Below, piece after piece: positions 8,627 to 17,613 of a DNA stretch of 64,000 nucleotides. The position numbers and the translations under genes were made by a program. The notes under the pieces were generated by a model. The model was not told the origin of the DNA. It did not search any database and saw nothing but the letters and a program-made list of their open reading frames with translations. Source of the stretch: Waddlia chondrophila WSU 86-1044 (GTDB taxonomy: Bacteria > Chlamydiota > Chlamydiia > Chlamydiales > Waddliaceae); NCBI RefSeq assembly GCF_000092785.1, contig NC_014225.1, forward strand, positions 124,001-188,000, read 5' to 3'. The stretch's first letter is position 1. Each line of letters starts with the position of its first letter.

Positions 8627-11600
8627 TTGAAGATAAAAATCTTAGGATTAGCGGTATTGTTGGCAGCAAGCTGTGGAATGGGCCTTTACTATTTTTCCGG
8701 AGAGCCTCTGGATGAAGAAGAGCCGCTGGAACATTTCCAAAATGGAGATTATGCCGAAGCACTTGTTGCCCTGGAGAAAAATAAACGCTTATATACAAAA
8801 GCAGACTATCTTCTGCAGAAATCGTACATTCTAAGAAAAACTGGCGATGAGCAGGAGGCGGATTTGATTTTGCTGAAAATTGTGCAGTCAAGCGCTGCTA
8901 GTTCCTCCCAATTATCGGAGGTGTACCTCAATTTGATGCTGAGCGCATATCTGCAAAACAATCTAGACCTGCTAAAAAAACAGCTCATGGAAACGCGGCG
9001 TTTTCTAGGTGGCCACTGTGAATGGGTCTCTTTATTCATGGGAGTTGTTTTTTATCACGATGGCGAAAATCGAAAAGCGCTGCAAGCATTTGCCTCTTCA
9101 TCATCTCGTGGATATCAATCTCCCTGGATGGAGCAAAGGTTCTCCAAAAAAATCGACACTATTTGGTATGCAGAACATCTCATTGATTGTTTGATCAAGA
9201 CAGGTTCTTTAGACGAAGCAAGAGCGATGCTGGAAAAAATGAAACCGGTGTTTTTTCCTTTGCAGATGGATGAGTTTAATGGTTTGTATGGGAAATCGTA
9301 CTTAGTCGAAGCGGAAGCAATGTCTTACGATCTGGCGATTCCCCATTATCGAATGGCTGTCGGGTATTTAAGCCGTATCCAAAAAAAAGAAAAGAAAGTA
9401 GAGCTGGCCGAAAGTCTTAATAAACAGATTCGGCAGATATTGGCGGCTGAAGATTTTGAATATCTTCCTTTTTATGTTCAACTTTACGAACAATGGGGGG
9501 AGAACAAAGAAGTGGGCGAGCTGAAGGATCTTCTAATCGCGACTTTGGATCAGCAGTTCATGAAAGGAGACCAAGAAGAGATTGGCCATCTCGCAGAGAC
9601 TCTCGCCTACTTGCTGAAAGATAGTCGCGTGTGCGAAGAGATCGGAATGAGGTTCGAAAATCTTCTGGAGATAGCGATAAAGAGAGAAGAAACCGAGCTC
9701 TTGGCAGCATACTGGAATATGTTGTTAGCTTTTCAGCCAGAAGATGAAAGGGTACATGGGAAATTTTCCGATTTAGCAATCCAAAAGGTGCTGCAGTCGA
9801 TTTTTTGTGACGATTCCTCTTTGACAAAGACGGGCGCCTTTATCAATTTTTATATGATTGCCGAGGATAAAGATGAAGATTCCAGGCAATTGGCAGATCA
9901 TCTGGTGAGGATTGCTGAAAGATATTGGGAAATTCCCCAACAAAGAGGGAAATCTATCGAATTATTGAAAGCAGCAAAAAAAGTGGCTCCTCATGATTAT
10001 AAAGGGAAGGTGCAAGCATCTATAGAGGAAATGTTTAAGTTTCGCTACGCCGATGCATTAAAGCAGGATATGCTGCCTGAATTATTCGATCTAATGAATG
10101 CCGTTGAAACACTTGAGATTGCGAGCATCGATGTGAAGAATCGGCAAGGACTGCAGCAACAGCTTGAAGAAGCTGAATATTTATATCTGCAAGGGCAGTT
10201 GAACGAAGCTCAGAATAAAGCTGAATGGGTGCTGGCAATTGATCCTGAGAGTGTGAGGGCAAGGCGGTTGGTTGGTATGGTTTCCTATTATTTCGCAGAT
10301 TATGAAAAAGCGAGCGGGTATTTGAAAGACATTCCTCCCGTAAATGATGAAATGCGCGAAGCGCATGCGGTTGTAGCGATTTTATCAGGTAATGAGCAGA
10401 AGGGAAGGCAGTGGTTGGAAGAGGTTGCAAAGACGCGTGCGGTGCAGCCACAGATCTATTTGCGCATTGTTTATGGGTTCTTAGTTCAAGATAAGCCGAC
10501 CCAGGCGATTGAGTGGTTGGAAAAAGTTGATGAGAAGAATCCAGAGGTTCTCCCAGCAAGAGTCTTTGCTTCATTTCAATTGAACAGCTGGTATGAGACC
10601 ATTGAATTGTTCAATCAGATGAAGCCTCCATATGTGAATTTAGATGGCTTTCACGGTATTGTGGTGGATTCTTATACTGCGTTGGGGAATACTCAACAAG
10701 CTGAAGTTCAATTGGGTCAATTGCTTAAAAAACCTCCTCAGCCTGTCGACAGCAATTTTTCTCCCTATTTTCAGGCTTTCATCAGAAAGAAACTCAACCA
10801 ATGGAACAGATTCTTTGTTGCCGGGCTCTATTTTAAAATTGTTCGCAATGATCCTGAAAATGCGTTGCGCTACTTCGATAAGATCGACAATCCATCATTA
10901 TTGGCCCAGGTTGAAAAAGCGGAAGTTTATTTCCAGTTAGGAAGGCTTATTGAAGCAAAGGATCTGATGCTGCAAATCGACAGCGAGGCCGCTGAGAATC
11001 AAAAGGGGATCAAGCTTCGCATTTTACCTTTGCTTGGAATGGGATTTGAGCGACTGGGCTATGATATCGAATCCGTCCCTTTTTATGAGGAGTATTTCAA
11101 GCTTAAACCAAACGATGCTGATTATCGTTATCCTTATATCCGTGTCCTTATGCAGTTGAAACGGTATGATCTTGCATTGGAGCAGATCATGAAGCTTAAG
11201 AAAATCAGAGAGCTTGTTCCTAAAGAAGTGGTTGCCTGGATGCAATCCTTGCTGCATCGGGGAGATTTTGAAAAGGTTGATAAAATTGCCAACGAATGGC
11301 TTTCGAACAGGCAAGTGCCGCTTTTCCCAAAGCTGCAAATGGCTAGAATGATGGTAGTCACGGGGAATTTACCACTGCTTGAGTATATCGTTAAGGAGAT
11401 CCCTGAGCCTTCTCAACGTTCGATTGAAGATAATCAGGAATTAATTCTCTTGTGGATGGATATGGGAGAGTTCGCGAAGGCGCTGGATCTTGCCCAGCTT
11501 TTGGAAAAGAAACTGGTGCAGACGCCCGGCGGCCTTTTGACTCTTGCAGAGCTTTACATGAAACTGGCAAAAAAAGACGATGCATTTTCTTATGCTCAAA

Positions 11601-12460
11601 GGGCTTTGCAGATGGATCCTGCGAATGTGAAAGTCTTGGAGTTTCTTGAAAGGCGTGAACAGCAGGCAGGCTCGATCGCCCCGCTTGTGAAATTATTGAA
11701 AGATCGAGTAGAGCAAAACCCTGGAAATATCACGCTTCAGATTGAGTATGCAAAAAAATTAATCGATTTAGCTGTAGAGATCTACATTGCTGGCGCAATT
11801 GCCAATATCAACGATTCTGTCGATCTGCAGCAGGCTCGGTTGATCTTAGAAAAATTAAAAGGAAAAGAGATTGAGTTGCCGGAAGTGCATCATTTGCTGG
11901 GAAAAGTGTATTATTTAGTCGATCTTTATGATAAAGCAAGAGAGGAATTTGATCGGGCACTTTTTTTCGATCCTTCGTATATCGAAGTTCTGCAGCTTCT
12001 TGCTTTAGTCTACGAAGCGGAGAAAAAGATGGATAAAGCTATTGAGTCTGTCGCTGCTGCTTCACGGTTTGCTCCTAGCGATTCAGATGTGTGGGAACAG
12101 CTGGGAAATCTTTATGTAGAAAAACAAGATTGGAAAAGCGCTGTCGACGCCTACCATCATTCGATCCGTTTCTCCCCATTCGATCCAGACCCTTATCTCA
12201 GGCTTGCAGCGACTTATTTAACTGTTAGTCAACCAGTGGATGCAGTTAAAACATTGGAGGGACTTCTAGCTTTTTCGCCGCAGAATGCCGCAGGGCTCAG
12301 CCTTATTTTAAAGGCGTTGTATCATCCGGTATACGTAAAAAAGAATAAGGATGCCGAGTTACTGCGGAGAATTCGGATCGATTACTATGACCGTCTTAGG
12401 ATTATTGATCCGGAGTTAGCGAAAAAATCGTTGCCTGAAGGGGTTAGTTTGGATCCTTAG
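8627..12460 (+). CDS. Very large exported or membrane-anchored TPR protein
   Basis: A 1277-residue tetratricopeptide protein. The TTG at 8627 is preferred because AAGGGA sits seven bases upstream and the product begins with a hydrophobic signal or anchor (LGLAVLLAASCGMGLYYF). An upstream in-frame TTG at 8570 has no ribosome-binding site. AASC could be a weak lipobox. The rest is almost all helical repeats, clearest near the C-terminus (VHHLLGKVYYLVDLYDKARE, WEQLGNLYVEKQDWKSAVDA, YLRLAATYL). Such proteins act as scaffolds, often in the periplasm. It is divergent from the response regulator gene and followed by an EamA permease gene. Substrate or partner unknown. Confidence 0.8.
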   Translation: MKIKILGLAVLLAASCGMGLYYFSGEPLDEEEPLEHFQNGDYAEALVALEKNKRLYTKADYLLQKSYILRKTGDEQEADLILLKIVQSSAASSSQLSEVYLNLMLSAYLQNNLDLLKKQLMETRRFLGGHCEWVSLFMGVVFYHDGENRKALQAFASSSSRGYQSPWMEQRFSKKIDTIWYAEHLIDCLIKTGSLDEARAMLEKMKPVFFPLQMDEFNGLYGKSYLVEAEAMSYDLAIPHYRMAVGYLSRIQKKEKKVELAESLNKQIRQILAAEDFEYLPFYVQLYEQWGENKEVGELKDLLIATLDQQFMKGDQEEIGHLAETLAYLLKDSRVCEEIGMRFENLLEIAIKREETELLAAYWNMLLAFQPEDERVHGKFSDLAIQKVLQSIFCDDSSLTKTGAFINFYMIAEDKDEDSRQLADHLVRIAERYWEIPQQRGKSIELLKAAKKVAPHDYKGKVQASIEEMFKFRYADALKQDMLPELFDLMNAVETLEIASIDVKNRQGLQQQLEEAEYLYLQGQLNEAQNKAEWVLAIDPESVRARRLVGMVSYYFADYEKASGYLKDIPPVNDEMREAHAVVAILSGNEQKGRQWLEEVAKTRAVQPQIYLRIVYGFLVQDKPTQAIEWLEKVDEKNPEVLPARVFASFQLNSWYETIELFNQMKPPYVNLDGFHGIVVDSYTALGNTQQAEVQLGQLLKKPPQPVDSNFSPYFQAFIRKKLNQWNRFFVAGLYFKIVRNDPENALRYFDKIDNPSLLAQVEKAEVYFQLGRLIEAKDLMLQIDSEAAENQKGIKLRILPLLGMGFERLGYDIESVPFYEEYFKLKPNDADYRYPYIRVLMQLKRYDLALEQIMKLKKIRELVPKEVVAWMQSLLHRGDFEKVDKIANEWLSNRQVPLFPKLQMARMMVVTGNLPLLEYIVKEIPEPSQRSIEDNQELILLWMDMGEFAKALDLAQLLEKKLVQTPGGLLTLAELYMKLAKKDDAFSYAQRALQMDPANVKVLEFLERREQQAGSIAPLVKLLKDRVEQNPGNITLQIEYAKKLIDLAVEIYIAGAIANINDSVDLQQARLILEKLKGKEIELPEVHHLLGKVYYLVDLYDKAREEFDRALFFDPSYIEVLQLLALVYEAEKKMDKAIESVAAASRFAPSDSDVWEQLGNLYVEKQDWKSAVDAYHHSIRFSPFDPDPYLRLAATYLTVSQPVDAVKTLEGLLAFSPQNAAGLSLILKALYHPVYVKKNKDAELLRRIRIDYYDRLRIIDPELAKKSLPEGVSLDP

Positions 12461-12535
12461 AGCGTATCGTCAGATAATTTGTTTTCTAAATGTGTTTCTG
12501 TTAAAATTTTTGCTAAAAATGTGGTGTTTTAAGAG

Positions 12536-13450
12536 ATGCACTTAGTCGTTTTACTTTATGCTTTTTTTGCCAGTGTATTTACTATTTCCAAGGTTGGACT
12601 GCAATACACTCAGCCTCTTTTTCTTGTCGGAACACGCATGGTATTTGCCGGTGTGCTGCTTCTTTTTTATCTGTTTATTTTTCATCGCCGCCAGTTTTCT
12701 TTTAGTAAAAGCGCTCTATGGGGATTACTGCAGCTCGCTGTATTCAATATTTATTTAACAAACGTGTTCGAGTTTTGGGGGCTCCAATACCTCACCTCTT
12801 TTAAAACCTGTTTTATCTATAGCTTGTCGCCGTTTTTTTCGGCTCTTATCTCTTATTTTTCACTTAACGAAAGCCTCTCTCCTAAAAAATGGCTCGGCCT
12901 TGCTGTTGGTTTTATCGGTTTTTTCCCTATTCTTCTCACCGAGTCGGTAGCGGAAGAAGGGGTTAGGCATCTCTTTTTCGTCTCGTGGGCAGAGTTGGCA
13001 GTCATGTTAGCTGCTGTGACTAGCGTTTATGGCTGGATCATTTTACGGCGGCTTGTCAAAGATGAAGGAGTGTCTCCGATGATGGCTAATGGGACAAGCA
13101 TGGTGATCGGCGGCGCAATGGCTCTTGCCAATTCCTACCTGATCGAAGATTGGGCTCCGTTTCCTGTGACTGACATGGTCTCTTTTGCTGAATGCATGAT
13201 TTTGCTGGTGGTTGTTTCCAACATGGTCTGTTATAACTTATATGGGTACTTGCTAAAGCGTTTCACCGCTACGTTTATGTCGTTTGCCGGATTTACAACG
13301 CCGCTTTTTACTGCAATTTATGGCTGGTTTTTTCTGTCGGAAGTGATCTCGAGCGCCTTTTATCTATCAGCTGCAATTGTCTTTATCGGCCTGTTTTTAT
13401 TTTATCAGGAAGAGCTTAAGCAAGGTTACACGATCCCTGAACCAGTTTAA
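12536..13450 (+). CDS. EamA/DMT-family permease
   Basis: A 304-residue inner-membrane protein with about ten hydrophobic segments in two EamA halves (about 1-140 and 155-295). Typical motifs are FTISKVGLQYTQPLFLVGTR near the start and FTTPLFTAIYGWFFLSEVIS in the ninth helix. Family members move amino acids, nucleotide-type metabolites or other small solutes. Chlamydiae use such carriers for host metabolites (one exports or imports SAM in C. trachomatis), but the substrate here cannot be read from sequence. The ATG at 12536 begins directly in the first helix. Confidence 0.85.
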   Translation: MHLVVLLYAFFASVFTISKVGLQYTQPLFLVGTRMVFAGVLLLFYLFIFHRRQFSFSKSALWGLLQLAVFNIYLTNVFEFWGLQYLTSFKTCFIYSLSPFFSALISYFSLNESLSPKKWLGLAVGFIGFFPILLTESVAEEGVRHLFFVSWAELAVMLAAVTSVYGWIILRRLVKDEGVSPMMANGTSMVIGGAMALANSYLIEDWAPFPVTDMVSFAECMILLVVVSNMVCYNLYGYLLKRFTATFMSFAGFTTPLFTAIYGWFFLSEVISSAFYLSAAIVFIGLFLFYQEELKQGYTIPEPV

Positions 13451-13562
13451 AAATAAATATTTGATATCAATTGATTAAAAAATCTGATTTTTTTATTTAA
13501 TTTATATTCATCAGAAAGTATATAACAATAACCTTAGGATTATAAGTCCCAAAGGCTTTGCC

Positions 13563-14642
13563 ATGACCAGCTCATCCCTTCAGGGAGAGGAAGTATTTCC
13601 GTTTGATTCAATTTTTTTTCACGATCAGATAGATCGTGTCATTGAACAGGCATTGCCTGCATTTTACAGGATGGTGAAGCGGCATGTCATGTTTCATCTC
13701 TGTTTCTTTTTTATCGGATTCGCTGAAGTCTTTTTTGTGTTGTTCTTTATTTCAGAGTTGGTGAAGTCTTCGCTGCTTGCAGCAGGGTTGGCTGCGTTGT
13801 TTTTTACTTTTTTTTCCTACTTTATCATTCGGTTGTATTTGAACGATAAAAAGCCGGAACAATTTGAAAATGCTTTGGAAGAATTCGTCAGCCTTTGCGG
13901 CGAATTGATCCATTTCAAACAGGAAGTTCCTGAACACCGATTTGCGCTGGCGACAGCTTGCACCAAGTACGCTGCTGCGCTGCATGGGAAAGATCACGCC
14001 TTATGGAAAATGCCCGATTGGTTGGAGCTTCTTCGTCCTAGTGTGGAAAGATTCAGTCGTTTTTGGCATTGGCATGATGTCCATTATATGCGTGAACGGC
14101 TGCTGCTTAAAGCTGTTGATGAACACCTTGAAATTGTCAAAATGGAGCCTACAGATTTGGAAGTGCACGCTGCATTGGCTAATGCCTATGTCACTCTTTC
14201 CGGTGTTTATATCAATCCTCGTCATCAATATAGTTTTGAAGCGAGCAGAATCCCGAATGCAGCATACCGCAGCCTTTTGGTGGAGCGTTTCCGCTTTACT
14301 GCAGAAAGAGCAATCGAGGAGTTTAAAATTCTCAATGATTATGCTCCCGATGATCCTTGGGTCCACGTGCAGTTAGCTTATAGTTATCGCGATCTCGGAA
14401 TGCCGGAAGAGGAGATTCGTGAATACGAAATCGTGCTTTCGCTTTGCCCGGATGATTATGACATTTTATATCGTCTAGGAGAGTTGTACTTTGAGCAGGG
14501 GCAAAATGCGCGTGGTTTGGATGTATATGAAGTTTTAAAGAAGATGAATTTTAAGAAGGCTGAGCAGCTCATTTCCCACTACAGCGATCGCCATCGCTTA
14601 TTTACCTCACAGGCCAATTCTCTTGAAGTTAATTCGCTATAG
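13563..14642 (+). CDS. Membrane protein with C-terminal TPR repeats
   Basis: A 359-residue protein with a 40-residue polar N-terminus, two hydrophobic segments at about 45-67 and 70-92, and a cytoplasmic helical domain. The C-terminal part has TPR units (about 195-330): LEVHAALANAYVTLSG, WVHVQLAYSYRDLG and ILYRLGELYFEQGQNARGL. It is followed 46 bases later by the repeat protein at 14689 in the same direction, and the two may form a transcript with rsmD. No catalytic motif is seen. It may be a lineage-specific scaffold, with function unknown. Confidence 0.78.
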   Translation: MTSSSLQGEEVFPFDSIFFHDQIDRVIEQALPAFYRMVKRHVMFHLCFFFIGFAEVFFVLFFISELVKSSLLAAGLAALFFTFFSYFIIRLYLNDKKPEQFENALEEFVSLCGELIHFKQEVPEHRFALATACTKYAAALHGKDHALWKMPDWLELLRPSVERFSRFWHWHDVHYMRERLLLKAVDEHLEIVKMEPTDLEVHAALANAYVTLSGVYINPRHQYSFEASRIPNAAYRSLLVERFRFTAERAIEEFKILNDYAPDDPWVHVQLAYSYRDLGMPEEEIREYEIVLSLCPDDYDILYRLGELYFEQGQNARGLDVYEVLKKMNFKKAEQLISHYSDRHRLFTSQANSLEVNSL

Positions 14643-14688
14643 ATTCTAATGTATTGCTTTAAGGCGTGTTATTAACTGCAGGTTATTC

Positions 14689-16551
14689 ATGGCAGCAAAT
14701 CAAGGGATGTCAGGATTCTCCCCATGGGTTAGGCTCTTTTTTCTTTTTTTTATTGGAGGATTAGCTGTTGCGGGATTTGCCTATTTTTCTTCGGATAAAT
14801 CTTTCGACGTCGTGGGAGATCAGTTGCAGGACCTAAGAAACCATCGTGTTTCCAAAGCCTACTACGAGCATATGTCGAAAGAGTTTCAACAGACGACTTC
14901 TCTGCCTCAATTTCGTGAATTTCTTTCTATCTATCCAGTTCTCTATGAGAATTTGTCCTACCGTTTGGAAACGTCTACTGTTGAAGATTCGCGCGCTCAT
15001 CTCACCGGAATACTGGTTTCAAAGGGAATGGAAGAGATGAAGGTTGATTGGGGGCTTGTTAAAGAGGATGGAAAATGGAAAGTGGCCGGCCTGCGTCTAA
15101 CCGAGCTGAAACAGGATGACGAAGCGGATAAGATGATCGACTTTGCCAAAGAGCAGCTGCAAGCTTTGCGTGAGCGGGATTTCGTCGAAGCTTACTACGG
15201 TTTTGTTTCAAAAGATTTCCAACAACAGATCTCTATCGGAGAATTTGAAGCATTTGTTAAGGAAAATCCTATTCTGTTCAATTATCGCATGATCGATTCG
15301 GAAAATAGCAGAGTGGAGGATGATCGCGGATATGTCTCTTTACACTTGGAAAACGGGAAACAGACCTACCTGCTAAACTACACGCTTTCTCGCGAATCGG
15401 ATGGATGGAAAATCTATAGCCTGAAAGTGATCCTGCCTCCGGAAGTGGCGATCCAAAAGGCGGAAACCAATCCCGAAGCGTTAGTGCCGCCGATTAGAGA
15501 ACTTTTGGAAGCTTTGGAAGAACATCAGATCTCACGCGCCTATCAGCTCACCTCCAAGGAGTTTCAGGGCTCCACTTCATTTGAAAATTTTAAAAAATTT
15601 ATCCGTTCTTTCCCCGCTTTTTCAGTCAGGGAAATGGCGGACATTAAAAAAAGGGAAGTGCAGAATGGTACGGGTTGGGTTCGGGTCAATCTTCACGATG
15701 AGGAAGGGATTACTGCTGTTGATTTCCGTATGGGGTATGAAGAAGGGGAGTGGTTGATTTGGGGAATGGAGGTGGTCGATTCTCCTGTTAAGGAAAAACA
15801 AGAGTCCAGAAATGCAACGGTTCCTCCTCTTGCAGATCAACTTGTTTCCTTGCTGCGGCAGCAGAGGGCCTATCTTCATTATGAGGATATTAACGAAGCT
15901 TATGAACAGATCATGAGCAAAGAATATCGTGTGCACAACTCAGTCGAAGATTTTCAAGCATTTTTTGCTGCGAATCCTGCATTCATCGAGCATCGCAGCA
16001 GTTATTTCAATCGCCTTCTTGATCAAAATAGCAGGGCGGTTTTGAGAGGTTTTATCACAACAAAGGGCGCAGAGACGCTTCCCGTTCGTTTCGACTTCGT
16101 GAAAGAGGATGGAAAATGGAAAATCGATAGGCAGCAGCTTTTGAAAGAGCCTGAACCTATTGCAGAGGCTGAAGAAGTCTTCGATAAACCGGAAGAGGAT
16201 TCGCCTCCGAAGCCATTGGAATTTGCAAAGATTGTTTTGGGAACAGAGGTCAATCAGCAAGGCATTGTCACAACCCCGTTGGATGAAGTAGAAGGGGATG
16301 AAGACTTTTTGTTCTTCAATGTCTACATCGATAATGGCCAGCCAGAGACGGTGGTCACCCTGTTTCTTGAGCATGTGGACTCAGGAACTTCGGCTCGGCC
16401 GTTATCTACGAAATTAGACAGGAAAGGGAAATCAACGATCTCCTTTTCCTACTCTTCTCCCAAAGGAGGATGGCCCTCCGGAGATTACATCGCGAAATTA
16501 ACAGCATCATCGGGCCAGGAATACCTATTTAAGTTCAAGGTGCTGAAGTGA
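14689..16551 (+). CDS. Membrane-anchored protein with four NTF2-like (DUF4864-type) repeats
   Basis: A 620-residue protein with one transmembrane helix (about 14-33) and four copies of a unit of about 95 residues at roughly 44-137, 154-247, 268-362 and 383-480. Each unit has an A-Y pair, a SKEF/SKDF/SKEY motif, a phenylalanine-rich helix ending in P and, in units 1 and 4, a closing VKEDGKWK strand. This matches the plan of small NTF2-like domains of the DUF4864/DUF4878 type. After an acidic linker the last 110 residues form a separate beta-sandwich ending YLFKFKVLK. The bulk is probably periplasmic. Family members bind ligands or act as adaptors; function unknown. Confidence 0.75.
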   Translation: MAANQGMSGFSPWVRLFFLFFIGGLAVAGFAYFSSDKSFDVVGDQLQDLRNHRVSKAYYEHMSKEFQQTTSLPQFREFLSIYPVLYENLSYRLETSTVEDSRAHLTGILVSKGMEEMKVDWGLVKEDGKWKVAGLRLTELKQDDEADKMIDFAKEQLQALRERDFVEAYYGFVSKDFQQQISIGEFEAFVKENPILFNYRMIDSENSRVEDDRGYVSLHLENGKQTYLLNYTLSRESDGWKIYSLKVILPPEVAIQKAETNPEALVPPIRELLEALEEHQISRAYQLTSKEFQGSTSFENFKKFIRSFPAFSVREMADIKKREVQNGTGWVRVNLHDEEGITAVDFRMGYEEGEWLIWGMEVVDSPVKEKQESRNATVPPLADQLVSLLRQQRAYLHYEDINEAYEQIMSKEYRVHNSVEDFQAFFAANPAFIEHRSSYFNRLLDQNSRAVLRGFITTKGAETLPVRFDFVKEDGKWKIDRQQLLKEPEPIAEAEEVFDKPEEDSPPKPLEFAKIVLGTEVNQQGIVTTPLDEVEGDEDFLFFNVYIDNGQPETVVTLFLEHVDSGTSARPLSTKLDRKGKSTISFSYSSPKGGWPSGDYIAKLTASSGQEYLFKFKVLK

Positions 16552-16603
16552 ACTCAGAGGTTCAAAGCTCGAGCGGATCTTGAAGTTGGAGGAGCAGATT
16601 GCC

Positions 16604-17161
16604 ATGTTGCAGATTATTGGCGGCAAGCTAAAAAGAAAGAAGTTAAAGTCTCCTAAAGGGCTCAACACTCGCCCCACTTCCTCGAGATTGAGGGAAACAG
16701 TCTTCGATATTTGCCAGCAGGAAATTGAGAGAGCACGGTTTCTCGATCTCTTTTCCGGAAGCGGATCGATGGGGATTGAAGCGTTGAGCAGAGGCGCTGG
16801 ATCTGCTGTTTTTGTCGATCATGATCGAGGAAGCATCCGCTGTATCCAAGAGAATATTCAAGAATTGGGGCTTGCAGACTGTGCTAGGGCAGTGATTGGG
16901 GATGTGATTAAGCTGCTCCCAAAGCTTGGCACATTTGATGTGATCTACGTGGATCCTCCATATTTCGAGAAAAATCGGGATTTTTCCCATAGTGCGGAAG
17001 TGTTGAAAGCAATCGATCAATCCGACTTGCTAGCACATGGAGGGATGTTATTCATCGAGGACAGCAGATCGTGGGAGCCTGATAGCGGCAGTCTGAAAAC
17101 ATTGCGTCTAAAAAGTTCAAGAAAGGTCGGCAGGTCGATGCTGCATCAGTTTGAGAGGTAA
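16604..17161 (+). CDS. rsmD: 16S rRNA (guanine966-N2)-methyltransferase RsmD
   Basis: A 185-residue SAM-dependent methyltransferase that modifies G966 of 16S rRNA. The ATG at 16604 follows GGAGGA and starts the usual MLQIIGGKLK; a TTG at 16580 would add eight residues. The SAM-binding motif LDLFSGSGSMGIEALSRG and the catalytic DPPY (VIYVDPPYF) are intact, and the N-terminal RPTSSRLRETVF is typical. It is the last gene of a plus-strand run. Confidence 0.93.
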   Translation: MLQIIGGKLKRKKLKSPKGLNTRPTSSRLRETVFDICQQEIERARFLDLFSGSGSMGIEALSRGAGSAVFVDHDRGSIRCIQENIQELGLADCARAVIGDVIKLLPKLGTFDVIYVDPPYFEKNRDFSHSAEVLKAIDQSDLLAHGGMLFIEDSRSWEPDSGSLKTLRLKSSRKVGRSMLHQFER

Positions 17162-17613
17162 GGGATGCTGAATAAAAATTATTGAATTTAATAAAGTAAA
17201 AGAGTAAATTATCGACAATGCCTAAGTTAGTTGATTTAGGCTTAAAAAATTTTGATACAACCCATAAGGATCTATCAAATGAATAGTTGTTGCCCTTTGA
17301 ATAGACTCAACGAGTCGTTAGGCAGCGCAATAGAAAGCGCGTGCCCATTATCGAATTTAACTGTTACTTTATCAATTCCTTTCATCTCTTCTCTTCACCA
17401 TCCTTGGCGTCGTTCTTATAAACGGCATTATTAAGCCGATCCTTTTTTTACATTTTTAACTTTTATTATAGAGTCCGCAGCGAAGCTCTTCACCGTGTAA
17501 AATCGTTCTTTATGTTCCATTGATTTTTCACTTTTGCGGAGTTTTTTAGAGGTCTCTTAAGAATCTGATTTTTAGATTCTTAAATTAAATTTATTTTTAT
17601 ATAGGAGTATCCA
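17162..17613. other. 450-base gap with one small minus-strand ORF
   Basis: AT-rich intergenic DNA between rsmD and the gene at 17614. I see no tRNA, terminator or recognised repeat. The only coding-like signal is the 36-codon frame at 17275-17385 on the minus strand. The last 40 bases hold a T-rich stretch and the AGGAG site of the downstream gene. Confidence 0.5.
17275..17385 (-). CDS. Possible 36-residue small protein
   Basis: On the minus strand an ATG at 17385 opens a 36-codon frame that ends in TGA at 17275. It is preceded by GAAGAGAAGAG, which could serve as a ribosome-binding site. The product has a beta-like pattern (VTVKFDNGHALSIALPND). It may be a real short gene, or the remnant of a longer one lost in this 450-base gap. 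There is no homologue I can name and the statistical support is weak. Confidence 0.3.
   Translation of the reverse strand: MKGIDKVTVKFDNGHALSIALPNDSLSLFKGQQLFI

Noticed and set aside
10035-10574. 179-codon minus-strand frame within the TPR gene
   Set aside because: Shadow frame of a repetitive helical gene, with no ribosome-binding site or domain.
14660-14685. GGCGTGTTATTAAC before the repeat-protein gene as another MITE end
   Set aside because: It resembles the 7621 end at about ten positions only and has no inverted partner nearby.
17280-17400. tRNA-like GC-rich stretch in the gap after rsmD
   Set aside because: No cloverleaf with matching acceptor ends or TTCRA loop can be drawn; the stretch is better read as a small ORF.
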